Source: Planctomycetota bacterium (GTDB lineage Bacteria; Planctomycetota; Brocadiia; Brocadiales; Brocadiaceae). From it: 45,536 nucleotides of DNA. The first letter of the stretch is position 1; each line of letters opens with the position of its first letter. The notes under the pieces were generated by a model. That model ran no database searches and was not told the origin of the DNA. It saw nothing but the letters and a program-made list of their open reading frames with translations. Positions 32,816 through 41,898 of this stretch are shown here, in pieces. Both the position numbers and the translations under genes were made by a program. The stretch spans positions 1 through 45,536 of the forward strand of contig VGXV01000029.1 in NCBI GenBank assembly GCA_016873165.1, read 5' to 3'.

Positions 32816-33697
32816 TTAAGGTACAGCTACCCAGCTATGCCAGTCAGGGCCAATATCTCCCCTTCGTTTATAGCGTTCCATTAATGACTGACACTGGCAG
32901 ATCGTTTTCTGCTGCTTAATATTCTCCGCTATCTTCTTTATAATTTGAGGAAACAGCGAAACGGCGTTTTTCACTACTTTGCGGTCACTGTCATCAGCCA
33001 AACCCTCAAACAGTTCTCCCGCCTTAAAAGGTCTGCTTACCACTCCCTCAGCATAGTTTGTGACGTAACAGAGAGAGGCGTAACACATTTCCAACTCTTT
33101 GGCAAGAAAGACCTCGGGGGCAAGCGTCATTCCGACAAGATCTCCTCCATACGATTTGTATTTTCGTATTTCAGCAGGTGTTTCAAGCCGCGGCCCTTGT
33201 GTGCACACATAGGCGCCTTTGTCTATCGCGTTAACACTGAGAGATTGCAGAGTGTGCAGGATGCACTCCCGCAATGTGGGACAGAAAACAGGAAATTGGC
33301 GTATAAATCCAATGCCCAGATTCTTATAAAACGTTGATTCTCTGCCATGTGTTTCATCGATAATATCGTCAGGCAATACGTACCCGCCAATTTTATACTT
33401 TTCATTTATCGCACCGGGACCTGACCATGAAACTATTTGTCTGGCGCCAAGTTCTTTCAGCGCATATACATTTGCCCTGTAGTTTACAAAGGGGGCGGTA
33501 ATGCTGTACCCTTTTTCTCCATGACGCGACAAAAAAAGCATTTCTGTATCAGCATCCTGAACAAGATATACCGGCTGCGATAGTCCGTAAGGGGTATTGA
33601 TTTCTCCCAGTCTTTTCCCTTTAATACTCCCGTTAAGAAGTAAATCATAGGCCTGGCTGCCGCCAATTACCGCAAAGACCGCTTTGCTGTTTACCAA
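32816..33697 (-). CDS. mtnP: S-methyl-5'-thioadenosine phosphorylase (purine nucleoside phosphorylase family)
   Basis: Phosphorolysis of methylthioadenosine (a by-product of polyamine and SAM metabolism) to adenine and methylthioribose-1-phosphate. The 293 residues include FAVIGGSQAYDLL, FLSRHGEKGYSITAPFVNYRANVYALKELGARQIVSWSGPGAIN, QGPRLETPAEIRKYKSYGGDLVGMTLAPEVFLAKELEMCYASLCYVTNYAEG, all standard for the MtnP/PNP-MTAP family. The start is a TTG at 33697 with a GGGAGG Shine-Dalgarno; it overlaps the stop of the oxidoreductase gene (TTGGTAA). An extension of 21 codons upstream would be unlike the family. The serine and methionine in the active-site loop (SWSGPGAIN, VGMTLAPE) vary among relatives, so substrate range is uncertain. 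It is the downstream gene of a two-gene operon. Confidence 0.87.
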   Translation of the reverse strand: MVNSKAVFAVIGGSQAYDLLLNGSIKGKRLGEINTPYGLSQPVYLVQDADTEMLFLSRHGEKGYSITAPFVNYRANVYALKELGARQIVSWSGPGAINEKYKIGGYVLPDDIIDETHGRESTFYKNLGIGFIRQFPVFCPTLRECILHTLQSLSVNAIDKGAYVCTQGPRLETPAEIRKYKSYGGDLVGMTLAPEVFLAKELEMCYASLCYVTNYAEGVVSRPFKAGELFEGLADDSDRKVVKNAVSLFPQIIKKIAENIKQQKTICQCQSLMERYKRRGDIGPDWHSWVAVP

Positions 33698-34605
33698 GCA
33701 TGAACCTCCCGTTTTTCTTCTATTGCCGCAAAGGGACATTCTCTTGCACAAATCATGCATCCTTTGCAGTTGTTATAATCTGTAAAAGGGAAACCTTCAT
33801 CATTCACGGAAATGCAGCTATCGGGACACCTGCTAACGCATATCATGCATTTTGTGCAAACTTCATAATTCCACACAGGTTTAAATATTCTCCAGTTACC
33901 GGTTTTTCGCAAGGGAGTGTTTGCAACGGAATATACGGCAGGACTTGATATAGTTGCAGCTTCAAAAGGAACAGAAATGACGGGATTATCCTTACGTACA
34001 ATTTCGATAGTAGTTATTTCCACCGGAGGAATGGAACGAAAACAATGCAGCGCGGCTTTGATATTTTTTCCAATAATCTCTTTGTCCTGTATTATTTCCG
34101 ACACTTCCATTTCGACCGCCTGTCGTAAGAAATTTTCTTCCATGCGGACAATTTTTGAAGCAACCCCTCCTGCCAGAGTACTTAAGATAGGTTTCCCCAG
34201 TATTTCAAGACTGATTTTTGTAATGTCAAGAGTCACTGTTTGCTCCGTAAGATGATATTTTGTTTTCGCTTCTTCAGGGGTATGGGCAGTATTGATAAAA
34301 ACAATGCCGCCTTTTTTCAACCCTGATAATGGATTTGACGCAGTGTCCTCAAAAAGAGTTTCATCCATTATAATAATGATATCCGGACCGGTTACCACCC
34401 CACGTTCCAGTATCGGTTCTGAAGATATACGTGTGCAGGCAAGTATCGGCGCCCCTCTGCGTTCTGCACCATAAAGAGGAAAGTCCTGCGCATACAATCC
34501 TCCCAAAAAGGCAGTGGTTCCGAGTATCCTACTGGCAACCTTTGCACCCTGGCCGCCTCTCCCGTGGAATCGTATCCTGTAAGTAAAAGGTTTTTGTATT
34601 TCCAT
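33691..34605 (-). CDS. 2-oxoacid:ferredoxin oxidoreductase gamma-delta fusion subunit
   Basis: 304 residues. The gamma domain (about 1-190) starts FRIHGRGGQGAKVASRILG-like (YRIRFHGRGGQGAKVASRILG) and continues DFPLYGAERRGAPILACTRIS and GGIVFINTAHTPEEA. A C-terminal delta domain (about 245-304) carries two [4Fe-4S] motifs, CTKCMICVSRCPDSC and CKGCMICARECPFAA. Such subunits pass electrons from the thiamine-diphosphate alpha/beta core to ferredoxin in pyruvate or 2-oxoglutarate:ferredoxin oxidoreductases. No alpha or beta genes are adjacent, so the enzyme's other subunits must be elsewhere. Its neighbour across a divergent promoter region is a citrate-synthase-like gene, which suggests a role in the same pathway. 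All eight cluster cysteines are present. Confidence 0.88.
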   Translation of the reverse strand: MEIQKPFTYRIRFHGRGGQGAKVASRILGTTAFLGGLYAQDFPLYGAERRGAPILACTRISSEPILERGVVTGPDIIIIMDETLFEDTASNPLSGLKKGGIVFINTAHTPEEAKTKYHLTEQTVTLDITKISLEILGKPILSTLAGGVASKIVRMEENFLRQAVEMEVSEIIQDKEIIGKNIKAALHCFRSIPPVEITTIEIVRKDNPVISVPFEAATISSPAVYSVANTPLRKTGNWRIFKPVWNYEVCTKCMICVSRCPDSCISVNDEGFPFTDYNNCKGCMICARECPFAAIEEKREVHAW

Positions 34606-34735
34606 AATTACTGAATTGTTTGTGCTCTACTCATTTTAAAATCACGTTAAAAATTATACACAAAAAATTAGTTTTCAGGCAAGAAAACGTTTTTTTGCTA
34701 TGGGAAAATAACCATAATGTTTTCATACGGTTGCG

Positions 34736-34819
34736 CTATTATGCTGCACCTCTGAGTGTTGTTTTGCTAATATTATTCTATTATGCTGCACCTCTGAGCG
34801 TTGTTTTGCTAATATTATT
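34736..34819 (+). repeat. Tandem 42-bp duplication
   Basis: Two 42-bp units beginning CTATTATGCTGCACCTCTGA (34736-34777 and 34778-34819) differ at one base (GTG/GCG). They lie in the divergent intergenic region between the oxidoreductase gene and the citrate-synthase-like gene (34606-34941), which otherwise shows no recognisable element. The duplication may alter spacing of regulatory sites. Confidence 0.85.
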
Positions 34820-34941
34820 TTTATTTCATAATCATTTCGCTTGACTTGTAAAAATGATGTTTATAAAATTCATCTCACTGATTATTTATTTAAAAATGTA
34901 CCTGATGTACAGAATGAAACTTGAGACAAAGGAAGTGAAAG

Positions 34942-36327
34942 ATGCTCCGATTAAACAAACGACGCAATACTCTGGAACCGGAAGAACATCCTTTTGAATT
35001 GCAAGATCCGAAAGAGCCCAATCTCTTTCGTGATATCTTCCCGTACGACAAAATACCTAAAATCCCATTCAACTATCGGCTAAATCCCATGAATATGCCC
35101 GAGGAAATCTGGATTACCGATACTACGTTTCGTGATGGTCAACAGTCGCGTCCGCCCTATACGGTGAAACAGATTGTGGATTTATTTGATATGTTGCACA
35201 GGCTGGGGGGTAAAAAAGGACTCATTCGCCAGTGTGAATTTTTCCTTTATAATGAAAAAGATAAGGAAGCGGTGCGAAAATGTATGGAGAAAGGATATAA
35301 ATATCCGGAAATAACGGGCTGGATTCGTGCCGTAAAAAGCGATTTCAAACTGGCAAAAGACATGGGGCTTAAGGAAACGGGTATTTTGTGTTCCGCCTCC
35401 GATTATCATATATACTTAAAATTGAAAATAACAAGAAAACAGGCGCTGGAAATGTACCTGGATATCGTACGCGCCGCCCTTGACGTGGGTATGATTCCAA
35501 GATGTCATTTTGAGGATATAACACGGGCAGATCTTTATGGATTCGTAATACCGTTTGCAAAGGAACTTATGAAATTATCAAAAGAAAGCGGTATTCCAAT
35601 AAAAATTCGCGCATGCGATACCATGGGAATGGGGGTAAGTTATCCCGGCGCAGCGCCACCCCGTAGTGTTCCCGGAATTATATACGGATTGACGCACTTT
35701 GCATCTGTTCCCTCTGAATGCCTCGAATGGCATGGGCACAATGATTTATATCTGGCAATGAGCAATGCGTCGGCTGCATGGCTGTACGGATGCAGCGCTA
35801 TTAACGGGGCTTTGCTTGGTTTGGGGGAACGTACGGGAAATACCCCGGTAGAAGCCCTGGTTATTGAGTATCTCGCCTTACGAGGCAACGATGAAGATAT
35901 TGACACAACAGTAATTACTGAAATTGCAGACTATTATCGCAATGAGATCGGATATCAGATTCCTCCCAATCAGCCTTTGGTCGGTTCGGAATTTAATGTG
36001 ACAAGGGCAGGGATACACTCGGATGGTTTGCTGAAAAATGAGGAAATTTATAATATTTTTGATACCACCAAGTTATTGAACAGGCCAATTGGTGTTTCTG
36101 TAACAGATAAGTCCGGAATCGCAGGAATTGTTCAGTGGATTGATATTCATTTTAAACTGCAGGGCAACAAGAAGATATCTAAAGACCATCCCGGTGTTGT
36201 AAAGATTAAGGAATGGATCGATGATCAATATGCAAACGGGCGAATTACTTCTATTTCCGACAATGAAATGATTGAACAGATTCAAACGCACCTCAAGGAA
36301 GTTGTTCCTGTTAAGGGGAAAAAATAA
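34942..36327 (+). CDS. Putative Re-type citrate synthase (HMGL-like)
   Basis: 461 residues of the DRE-TIM metallolyase superfamily: ITDTTFRDGQQSRPPYTVKQIVDLFDMLH (Asp and Arg of the metal/substrate site), then HFEDITRADLYGFVIPFAKEL, CDTMGMGVSYPGAAPPRSVPGI, LEWHGHNDLYLAMSNASAAWLYGCSAINGALLGLGERTGNTPVEALVIEY with the metal-binding HGHND, and GSEFNVTRAGIHSDGLLKNEEIYNIFDTTKLLNRPIGVSVTDKSG. The long, colinear match recalls the Re-citrate synthase of Clostridium kluyveri rather than 2-isopropylmalate synthase. The enzyme would condense oxaloacetate and acetyl-CoA to citrate in the cytoplasm. sucC follows 25 nt downstream and sucD overlaps it, so it is the first gene of a TCA-type operon. Homocitrate synthase is an alternative. 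Confidence 0.78.
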   Translation: MLRLNKRRNTLEPEEHPFELQDPKEPNLFRDIFPYDKIPKIPFNYRLNPMNMPEEIWITDTTFRDGQQSRPPYTVKQIVDLFDMLHRLGGKKGLIRQCEFFLYNEKDKEAVRKCMEKGYKYPEITGWIRAVKSDFKLAKDMGLKETGILCSASDYHIYLKLKITRKQALEMYLDIVRAALDVGMIPRCHFEDITRADLYGFVIPFAKELMKLSKESGIPIKIRACDTMGMGVSYPGAAPPRSVPGIIYGLTHFASVPSECLEWHGHNDLYLAMSNASAAWLYGCSAINGALLGLGERTGNTPVEALVIEYLALRGNDEDIDTTVITEIADYYRNEIGYQIPPNQPLVGSEFNVTRAGIHSDGLLKNEEIYNIFDTTKLLNRPIGVSVTDKSGIAGIVQWIDIHFKLQGNKKISKDHPGVVKIKEWIDDQYANGRITSISDNEMIEQIQTHLKEVVPVKGKK

Positions 36328-36352
36328 ACATCTGAACGGTTAAAAAATATCT

Positions 36353-37528
36353 TTGAAAGTATATGAATTTCAGGCAAAAGATATATTAAAAACGAATAAT
36401 ATATGTATTCCCCGCGGAAGAGTAGTAACGTCTGCCGATGACGTTCCGGCGGTATACAAAGAAATCGGATGCAGCCGTTGTGTGGCAAAAGCGCAAATAC
36501 ATGCCGGCGGCAGAGGGAAGAGCGGTGGCATCCGATTTGTCGATTCATCCGAAAAAGCCGTGTCATGCATCTCAAACATGCTTGGCTCAAAACTTGCCAC
36601 ATATCAAACCGATCGGGAAGCCTTCGAAATCAAGCACATTCTCCTGGAAGAAGTTGTTTCAATTCAAAGGGAATTCTATCTCGCCATAACAATTGATCGT
36701 TCCCTGCAATCCCTTCTGTTAATTCTAAGCGCAGAGGGAGGCATTGATATAGAAGAGGTTGCGAAAAACACCCCCGAAAAAATTTTAAAAGAACCCGTTG
36801 ACCTGTTTTTTGGGGTGCAATCTTTTCAGATGCGCCGGATTGCGGAAAAATTGATCATTTCTGATGACCTTTCAAAAAAGCTGAGCAGCCTCATAAAAAA
36901 ACTATTCCATGTCTTCATGAATACAGATTGTTCATTGCTGGAAATCAATCCGCTGGCGCTGACAGGCGATAATGAACTGGTTGTGCTTGATGCTAAAATG
37001 GAGATCGACGATAATGCCTTTTTTCGCCATCCGGAATTAGAACACATTGCCGCAAGCCAGGACATTTCCCCCGATGAATCTTTGGCAAAGAAATACAGTC
37101 TGAACTACATAAGCCTTGATGGGAACATTGGGTGCCTTGTAAATGGCGCAGGTCTTGCAATGGCAACTATGGATATTATAAAACTTTGCGGAGGCGAACC
37201 TGCAAATTTTCTTGATGTCGGAGGCAACGCATCTCTGGAACAGGTAGTAGAGGCATTTAAAATAATTTTGTCCGATAAAAAAGTAAAAGCCGTTTTTGTA
37301 AATATTTTCGGCGGCATCATGAAATGCGATGTGATTGCCGAAGGCATCATAAGGACTATCAAAGAAGTAGGAATTCATATCCCGTTAATTGTAAAACTGG
37401 AAGGAACGAATGTGGATATAGCAAGAAAAGCCCTTGGTGATTCCGGATTAAAAATAGTCTTTGCCAGGGATATGAAGGAGGCGGCAGATTTTGCAGTAAA
37501 GGCGTCAAAAGGTGAGTATATTAGTTAG
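36353..37528 (+). CDS. sucC: Succinyl-CoA synthetase, beta subunit (ADP/GDP-forming)
   Basis: ATP-grasp subunit of succinyl-CoA synthetase, which interconverts succinyl-CoA and succinate with substrate-level phosphorylation. The 391 residues begin [23 protein letters not shown] and contain [67 protein letters not shown] and [20 protein letters not shown]. The start is a TTG at 36353 that matches the conserved N-terminus; no ATG fits. It lies 25 nt after the citrate-synthase-like gene and its end overlaps sucD by 17 nt, so all three are one operon. Some relatives are malate-CoA ligases (MtkA); length and motifs favour SucC. Confidence 0.9.
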   Translation: MKVYEFQAKDILKTNNICIPRGRVVTSADDVPAVYKEIGCSRCVAKAQIHAGGRGKSGGIRFVDSSEKAVSCISNMLGSKLATYQTDREAFEIKHILLEEVVSIQREFYLAITIDRSLQSLLLILSAEGGIDIEEVAKNTPEKILKEPVDLFFGVQSFQMRRIAEKLIISDDLSKKLSSLIKKLFHVFMNTDCSLLEINPLALTGDNELVVLDAKMEIDDNAFFRHPELEHIAASQDISPDESLAKKYSLNYISLDGNIGCLVNGAGLAMATMDIIKLCGGEPANFLDVGGNASLEQVVEAFKIILSDKKVKAVFVNIFGGIMKCDVIAEGIIRTIKEVGIHIPLIVKLEGTNVDIARKALGDSGLKIVFARDMKEAADFAVKASKGEYIS

Positions 37529-38393
37529 CAAGGAAACAAAGGTCATATGTCAGGGCATAACGGGACGCACCGGAAGTTTTCATTCCCGGCGGATGCTGGA
37601 GTATGGGACTAAATTAGTTGCAGGGGTAACCCCCGGAAAAGGAGGCTTCGCTCAGGACGGAATTCCCGTATTTGGCAGTGTTTTTGAAGCAGTAAATAAA
37701 ACGGGAGCAAATGCCTCGGTAATATATGTCCCGGCGCCCTTTGCCGCAGACGCCATCATGGAAGCAGCGGATGCGGGAATAGAACTGGTGGTATGTATCA
37801 CGGAAGGGATTCCAACACTGGACATGTTACGGGTAGTAAAATTCCTTCTCGGCAAAAAGACACGGCTTATAGGCCCCAATTGCCCCGGCATCATTTCACC
37901 CGGAGAGTGTAAAATCGGCATTATGCCCGGATATATCCATAAAAAGGGCAGCGTTGGAGTTGTTTCGCGCAGCGGCACCCTCACGTATGAAGTTGTCTGG
38001 CAACTTACCCAACAAGGCATCGGACAATCAACCTGTATTGGGATAGGCGGCGACCCTGTTATTGGAACACATTTTATCGATATACTTAAGATGTTTCAGA
38101 ATGATGAAGAAACTTCGGCAATGGTGCTGATAGGCGAAATAGGCGGAAGTATGGAAGAAGAGGCTGCGGAGCATATCAAGCAGGAAATCACAAAGCCGGT
38201 TATCGGCTTTATTGCCGGCAGATCGGCGCCGCACGGCAAACGCATGGGACATGCCGGTGCTATCATTTCCGGCAACAAAGGAAAGGCACGTACAAAGATA
38301 ACCGCATTGCAGGATGCGGGCGCCTTTATGGTAGATAATCCTGCGGATATTGGGATAACCGTATCAAACATTTTAAAAGACGCCGGGAAGTAG
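37512..38393 (+). CDS. sucD: Succinyl-CoA synthetase, alpha subunit
   Basis: 293 residues with a GTG start inside the end of sucC. The CoA-binding Rossmann domain reads [35 protein letters not shown], followed by [40 protein letters not shown] and the phosphohistidine site [19 protein letters not shown] (His247). Together with SucC it forms the heterodimer or tetramer of the TCA cycle. The overlap gives the balanced translation usual for this pair. After the stop there is a repeat-rich gap (38394-38602). Confidence 0.94.
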   Translation: MSILVSKETKVICQGITGRTGSFHSRRMLEYGTKLVAGVTPGKGGFAQDGIPVFGSVFEAVNKTGANASVIYVPAPFAADAIMEAADAGIELVVCITEGIPTLDMLRVVKFLLGKKTRLIGPNCPGIISPGECKIGIMPGYIHKKGSVGVVSRSGTLTYEVVWQLTQQGIGQSTCIGIGGDPVIGTHFIDILKMFQNDEETSAMVLIGEIGGSMEEEAAEHIKQEITKPVIGFIAGRSAPHGKRMGHAGAIISGNKGKARTKITALQDAGAFMVDNPADIGITVSNILKDAGK

Positions 38394-38458
38394 TTTTTCC
38401 TTCACTACCCGATCAATTTATTCCACAAACAAATATTTCCGGCATTTTTCCCTTAAGC

Positions 38459-38483
38459 GGGTTCAAGTTTGCAACTTGAACCC
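38459..38483. repeat. REP-like hairpin 1
   Basis: GGGTTCAAGTTTGCAACTTGAACCC folds into a long stem with a small loop (arms GGGTTCAAGT/ACTTGAACCC). Similar units lie at 38541-38569 and 39186-39208 around the RAYT pseudogene. Confidence 0.8.
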
Positions 38484-38540
38484 AGAGGTTTGATTCGACC
38501 GCCGGTTTGAATTCCCTGTCGTTATTAGCTGATAAACTAT

Positions 38541-38569
38541 GCGGGTTCAGGTTATAAACCTGAACCCGC
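38541..38569. repeat. REP-like hairpin 2
   Basis: The arms GCGGGTTCAGGTT and AACCTGAACCCGC form a perfect 13-bp stem around ATA. It sits 33 nt upstream of the RAYT pseudogene start; RAYT proteins are known to bind and cleave such adjacent palindromes. Confidence 0.82.
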
Positions 38570-38602
38570 CAGAACCTGTGAATTTTATTGAAGAACAGTG
38601 TT

Positions 38603-39177
38603 ATGCCATCTGTAAGAATTTCAAAGGAATTTACGTCAGGAATTTATTATCTCACTTTCACCGTCAGGAACTGGTACTATCTTTTTGACAGGCACAACCG
38701 CTTTGAAATTCTTGCTGACTCATTACAATACTGTCAAAAACACAAAGGGCTTAAGCTGTATGCGTATGTTTTTATGCTCAACCATATGGGAGCATTCCCG
38801 AATTTTTGTAAATCCCATCATTCTTGTTCCCAAGTTCCTGCGGGAGCATTCCCAACCATATCCACTTGATTGCATCATCTCCTGACATGATTGCCTTTGT
38901 CAGGGATTTTAAAAAATTCACGTCAAAAGAGATCCAAAAGAATATCATTGCTACAGAACCAAATGTTTTAAAGCTTTTCGAGATGGGAAATGGCAGATTT
39001 GAATTTTGGGAGAAGACGAATATGCCAAAAATGATTAAGGGCGAGTATTATTTAATCCAGAAAACAAATTATATTCATGCAAATCCGGTGAGGAAACAAT
39101 ATGTGAAAAATCCCGAAGATTGGGTGTGGTCGTCTGCGAATACTGAGGGTAAAATTAACGTTGATTCAGTCGCATAA
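38603..39177 (+). pseudogene. Short RAYT (REP-associated tyrosine transposase), broken by an insertion
   Basis: The 5' part (38603-38780) encodes MPSVRISKEFTSGIYYLTFTVRNWYYLFDRHNRFEILADSL...LKLYAYVFMLNH. The 3' part (in another frame from 38855) continues NHIHLIASSPDMIAFVRDFKKFTSKEIQKNI...NYIHANPVRKQYVKNPEDWVWSSA. Joined, they give a complete short Y1/HUH transposase of about 165 residues with the HUH motif HIHLI and the conserved end 'YIHANPV...W.WSS'. A 74-nt insertion lies exactly in the HUH motif and shifts the frame, so the gene is inactive. REP hairpins flank it on both sides, the classic REPtron layout. Confidence 0.8.
38788..38861. mobile_element. 74-nt miniature insertion with 9-bp target duplication
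   Basis: The sequence CAACCATAT occurs at 38779-38787 and 38853-38861, flanking 65 nt that begin and end with GGGAGCATTCCC (itself a near-palindrome). The insert interrupts the HUH motif of the RAYT pseudogene. The last C of the insert and the first C of the duplication are ambiguous. Confidence 0.75.
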
Positions 39178-39185
39178 AATATTCA

Positions 39186-39208
39186 GGTTCAAGTTGCAAA
39201 CTTGAACC
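39186..39208. repeat. REP-like hairpin 3
   Basis: GGTTCAAGTT-GCA-AACTTGAACC is a perfect 10-bp stem, directly after the RAYT pseudogene. It resembles hairpin 1 in the opposite orientation, so the locus is bounded by REP units. Confidence 0.8.
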
Positions 39209-39361
39209 CGCCGTGGGATTCAGGCCGGAATATGAAAGAAGAAATAATAACCAGATTAAATGAGGTATGGCCATAAAAACAGGTATTTTTTCTGTTTCCT
39301 TGATAATTGCCGAACCATTTGCTACAGTAGCACCGTTTAAGATAATATAACCATTTGCATC

Positions 39362-39494
39362 ACTTTAGCTTTTTGAAAAATTCACACATATAATTATGTA
39401 ATCCGCACGGAATAGAATGCGCAGCGCGGGTGGTTTATCCCCCTGCACAAGCCTACCACAAGGGATCGGCGCTACATTTTCAAAAAGTCAAAGC
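39362..39494. repeat. Imperfect inverted repeat of about 130 bp
   Basis: The arms CTTTTTGAAAA (39369-39379) and TTTTCAAAAAG (39477-39487), with flanking partial matches, bound a GC-richer interior (GCGCAGCGCGGG). It looks like a small MITE between the RAYT locus and the M1 aminopeptidase. Between 39209 and 39361 nothing is recognisable. Confidence 0.5.
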
Positions 39495-39519
39495 GTACAA
39501 CTTTACATAAAGGACTAAT

Positions 39520-41637
39520 ATGTTTTGGCGTATCAGATTAATTTACCGAATAGCGTATCTTCTTTGTATTCTGGTCTGTATCGTATCTCTGCACGCACAT
39601 GCAGGAGAAGGAAATAGCAGCATCAGAAGCCACGAAATCGAAGTTGAATTGTATTTGAAGGAAAACAAACTGAGAGCGGTAGATCGTATATGCGTACAAA
39701 AGGGAGAGGGCAGCGTTGTTCTGTTTCACATCAATAAATCGTTCAGAGTGTTATCAATAAATTCCTCCGGCGCGAAAATAGCCTTTAAAGCGAAAAAAGG
39801 AGGATATGCGGAAAATATCCAAACAATTGAGATACCTGTTCCTGCACCATTACAAAACAAAGAAACCCTTTATTTTGACATCGGGTATGAAGGCTCTCTG
39901 CCCGCATTGCCCGATTCCTTCAACGGAGAAGATATTGGCACCACTTCCGGAGTTATTGGAGAAGATGGCGTTTATCTGAGTCCCGCCTGCAGATGGTATC
40001 CTGACACAATTCATTCTCTCGCTGCTTTTAAGGTAACTGTTGTTATGCCCCGTGAATATGAGGCCGTAACGCAAGGTGTTCTTGTCAGCAAAAAAACAGA
40101 AAACAACAAAACATATACAACGTGGGATGAAGGCTATGTATCCGAGGGATGCAGTCTCGTGGCAGGCAAATACAAAGTAACGGAGGCGAAACACAGCGGC
40201 ATTGACATTTATGCGTATTTCTTTCCGGAAGAACAAACGCTGGTTGATACTTATTTGAATGCGACAAAACGATACCTGGATATGTACCGGAATATTATTG
40301 GAGAATACCCTTATAAAAAATTTGCCATTGTAGAAAACTTCTTTCAAACAGGTTATGGAATGCCATCATTTACTCTTCTGGGAAGCGCGGTGGTAAAACT
40401 CCCCTTTATTGTTGATATTTCTTTGGGACATGAAGTGCTCCACAATTGGTGGGGAAACTCTGTTTTTGTCGATGATGCTCAGGGAAATTGGTGTGAGGGA
40501 TTAACAACATACATGGCAGACTATTATTATAAGGAACTCCAGGGGAATTCTGCCGCAACTGATTATCGAAATGAGGTTTGCAGAAAGTACACCAACTATG
40601 TAACGCCACAAAATGATTTTCCGTTGAAGGCATTTATCGGCAGAAGCGATAAGGCAACACAGGCTGTTGGTTACGGGAAAACGGCTATGGTTTTTCACAT
40701 GCTGAGAAACATGACAGGTGATGAAGTATTTTATACATCTCTGAAAAAATTTTATAAAAAAATGCTCTGGCAGCGTGCGGCCTGGAGTGATATTGAAAAT
40801 GTGTTTGAAGATGCAAGCAGACAGGAATTATCGTGGTTTTTTGATCAATGGGTTAATAAAGAAGGCGCCCCGGTTATCGAATTAGGCCAAACACATGTTG
40901 TTCAGGCAGGGAATGTATGGACTGTGAATGCAGAAATTTTGCAAAAAACCGACGAGCCGTATCGTATTCATTTACCCGTTTACATCCAATTGGATGACGG
41001 CATCTTTCATACGGTAGCCGAACTAAAAAATAACACTGAAAACATTTCTCTAAAGGTACAATCCCGACCGGAAAGTATAGCCATAGATCCTTACAACGAA
41101 ATCTTCCGGCGTTTGCATACTGAGGAGATTCCCCCTACGATAGATCTCGTAATGGGAGAGAGAAAGGTTATTGTATATCCGGCAAACTGTGAAGACACTA
41201 TGAAGGCAGAATATAAGAATCTGGCAACTATGCTTGCAAATGAACGGGATTCTATTAAGGCGGATACGGAAATATCGGAAGCAGAAATTGCACAAACAAG
41301 TTTGTTTGTCTTAGGGGGAGTGGAAGAAAACAGAGTAAGCAAACTCCTCCAAAAAAATTTGCCGCAGAAGTTTTCACTCGACAAGGATTCTTTTTGCATT
41401 GATACGGCAAAATATGGCGATAAAAAAGACGCGTTTCTGATGACAATGAAAAATCCTTTCAATAAGGAAAAAGGAATTGCATTGTTTGCAGGATTCAGTC
41501 CGGAAGCGGTAACGAAAACGGGATACAAAATTCAACATTATGGAAAATACAGTTACCTTGTTTTCTCCGATGGAATTAATCGGGTAAAAGAAATATTGCG
41601 CATAAAAAATAACCCGTTACAGAGGGCCTTAAAATAG
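39520..41637 (+). CDS. Exported M1-family metallo-aminopeptidase
   Basis: 705 residues with an N-terminal signal peptide (about 1-28, ending HAHAG). The zinc site is HEVLH (304-308) in SLGHEVLHNWWGNSVF, and the third ligand Glu326 in GNWCEGLTTYMADYY. The exopeptidase GAMEN loop is replaced by GYGMPSFTLLG, as in several M1 branches. The M1 N-terminal beta domain (about 35-230) and helical C-terminal part (about 380-460) are present, followed by an unusual roughly 200-residue beta-rich extension. It probably trims peptides in the periplasm or paryphoplasm. It stands alone; no regulatory motif was seen upstream. Confidence 0.87.
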   Translation: MFWRIRLIYRIAYLLCILVCIVSLHAHAGEGNSSIRSHEIEVELYLKENKLRAVDRICVQKGEGSVVLFHINKSFRVLSINSSGAKIAFKAKKGGYAENIQTIEIPVPAPLQNKETLYFDIGYEGSLPALPDSFNGEDIGTTSGVIGEDGVYLSPACRWYPDTIHSLAAFKVTVVMPREYEAVTQGVLVSKKTENNKTYTTWDEGYVSEGCSLVAGKYKVTEAKHSGIDIYAYFFPEEQTLVDTYLNATKRYLDMYRNIIGEYPYKKFAIVENFFQTGYGMPSFTLLGSAVVKLPFIVDISLGHEVLHNWWGNSVFVDDAQGNWCEGLTTYMADYYYKELQGNSAATDYRNEVCRKYTNYVTPQNDFPLKAFIGRSDKATQAVGYGKTAMVFHMLRNMTGDEVFYTSLKKFYKKMLWQRAAWSDIENVFEDASRQELSWFFDQWVNKEGAPVIELGQTHVVQAGNVWTVNAEILQKTDEPYRIHLPVYIQLDDGIFHTVAELKNNTENISLKVQSRPESIAIDPYNEIFRRLHTEEIPPTIDLVMGERKVIVYPANCEDTMKAEYKNLATMLANERDSIKADTEISEAEIAQTSLFVLGGVEENRVSKLLQKNLPQKFSLDKDSFCIDTAKYGDKKDAFLMTMKNPFNKEKGIALFAGFSPEAVTKTGYKIQHYGKYSYLVFSDGINRVKEILRIKNNPLQRALK

Positions 41638-41898
41638 TTTATTTTGTTTTGAAAAATCGGGCAAATATCCCCAATAAATACTGCTTCAATAAAGTTTGTA
41701 TTTTGAAACTAACATTTCATACCTGAAATTGCTTTGAAAATAAACGCACAGGAATGGAACAACTTCTGATTCATTTAATATATTTAAATTTGGCAACTTA
41801 TGAGACATTTTAAGTTTTTCTTTTTTTTATGCACCGGAGGAACGATTTTTGTTGATTTACAAGGGGATCATTGAAATTTTAAGAAAGTGATGGAGTGA

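Noticed and set aside
34620-34844. A 74-residue protein with a repeated YYAAPLSVVLLILF segment
   Set aside because: It is the translation of the tandem 42-bp duplication in an intergenic region, with no ribosome binding site or family resemblance.
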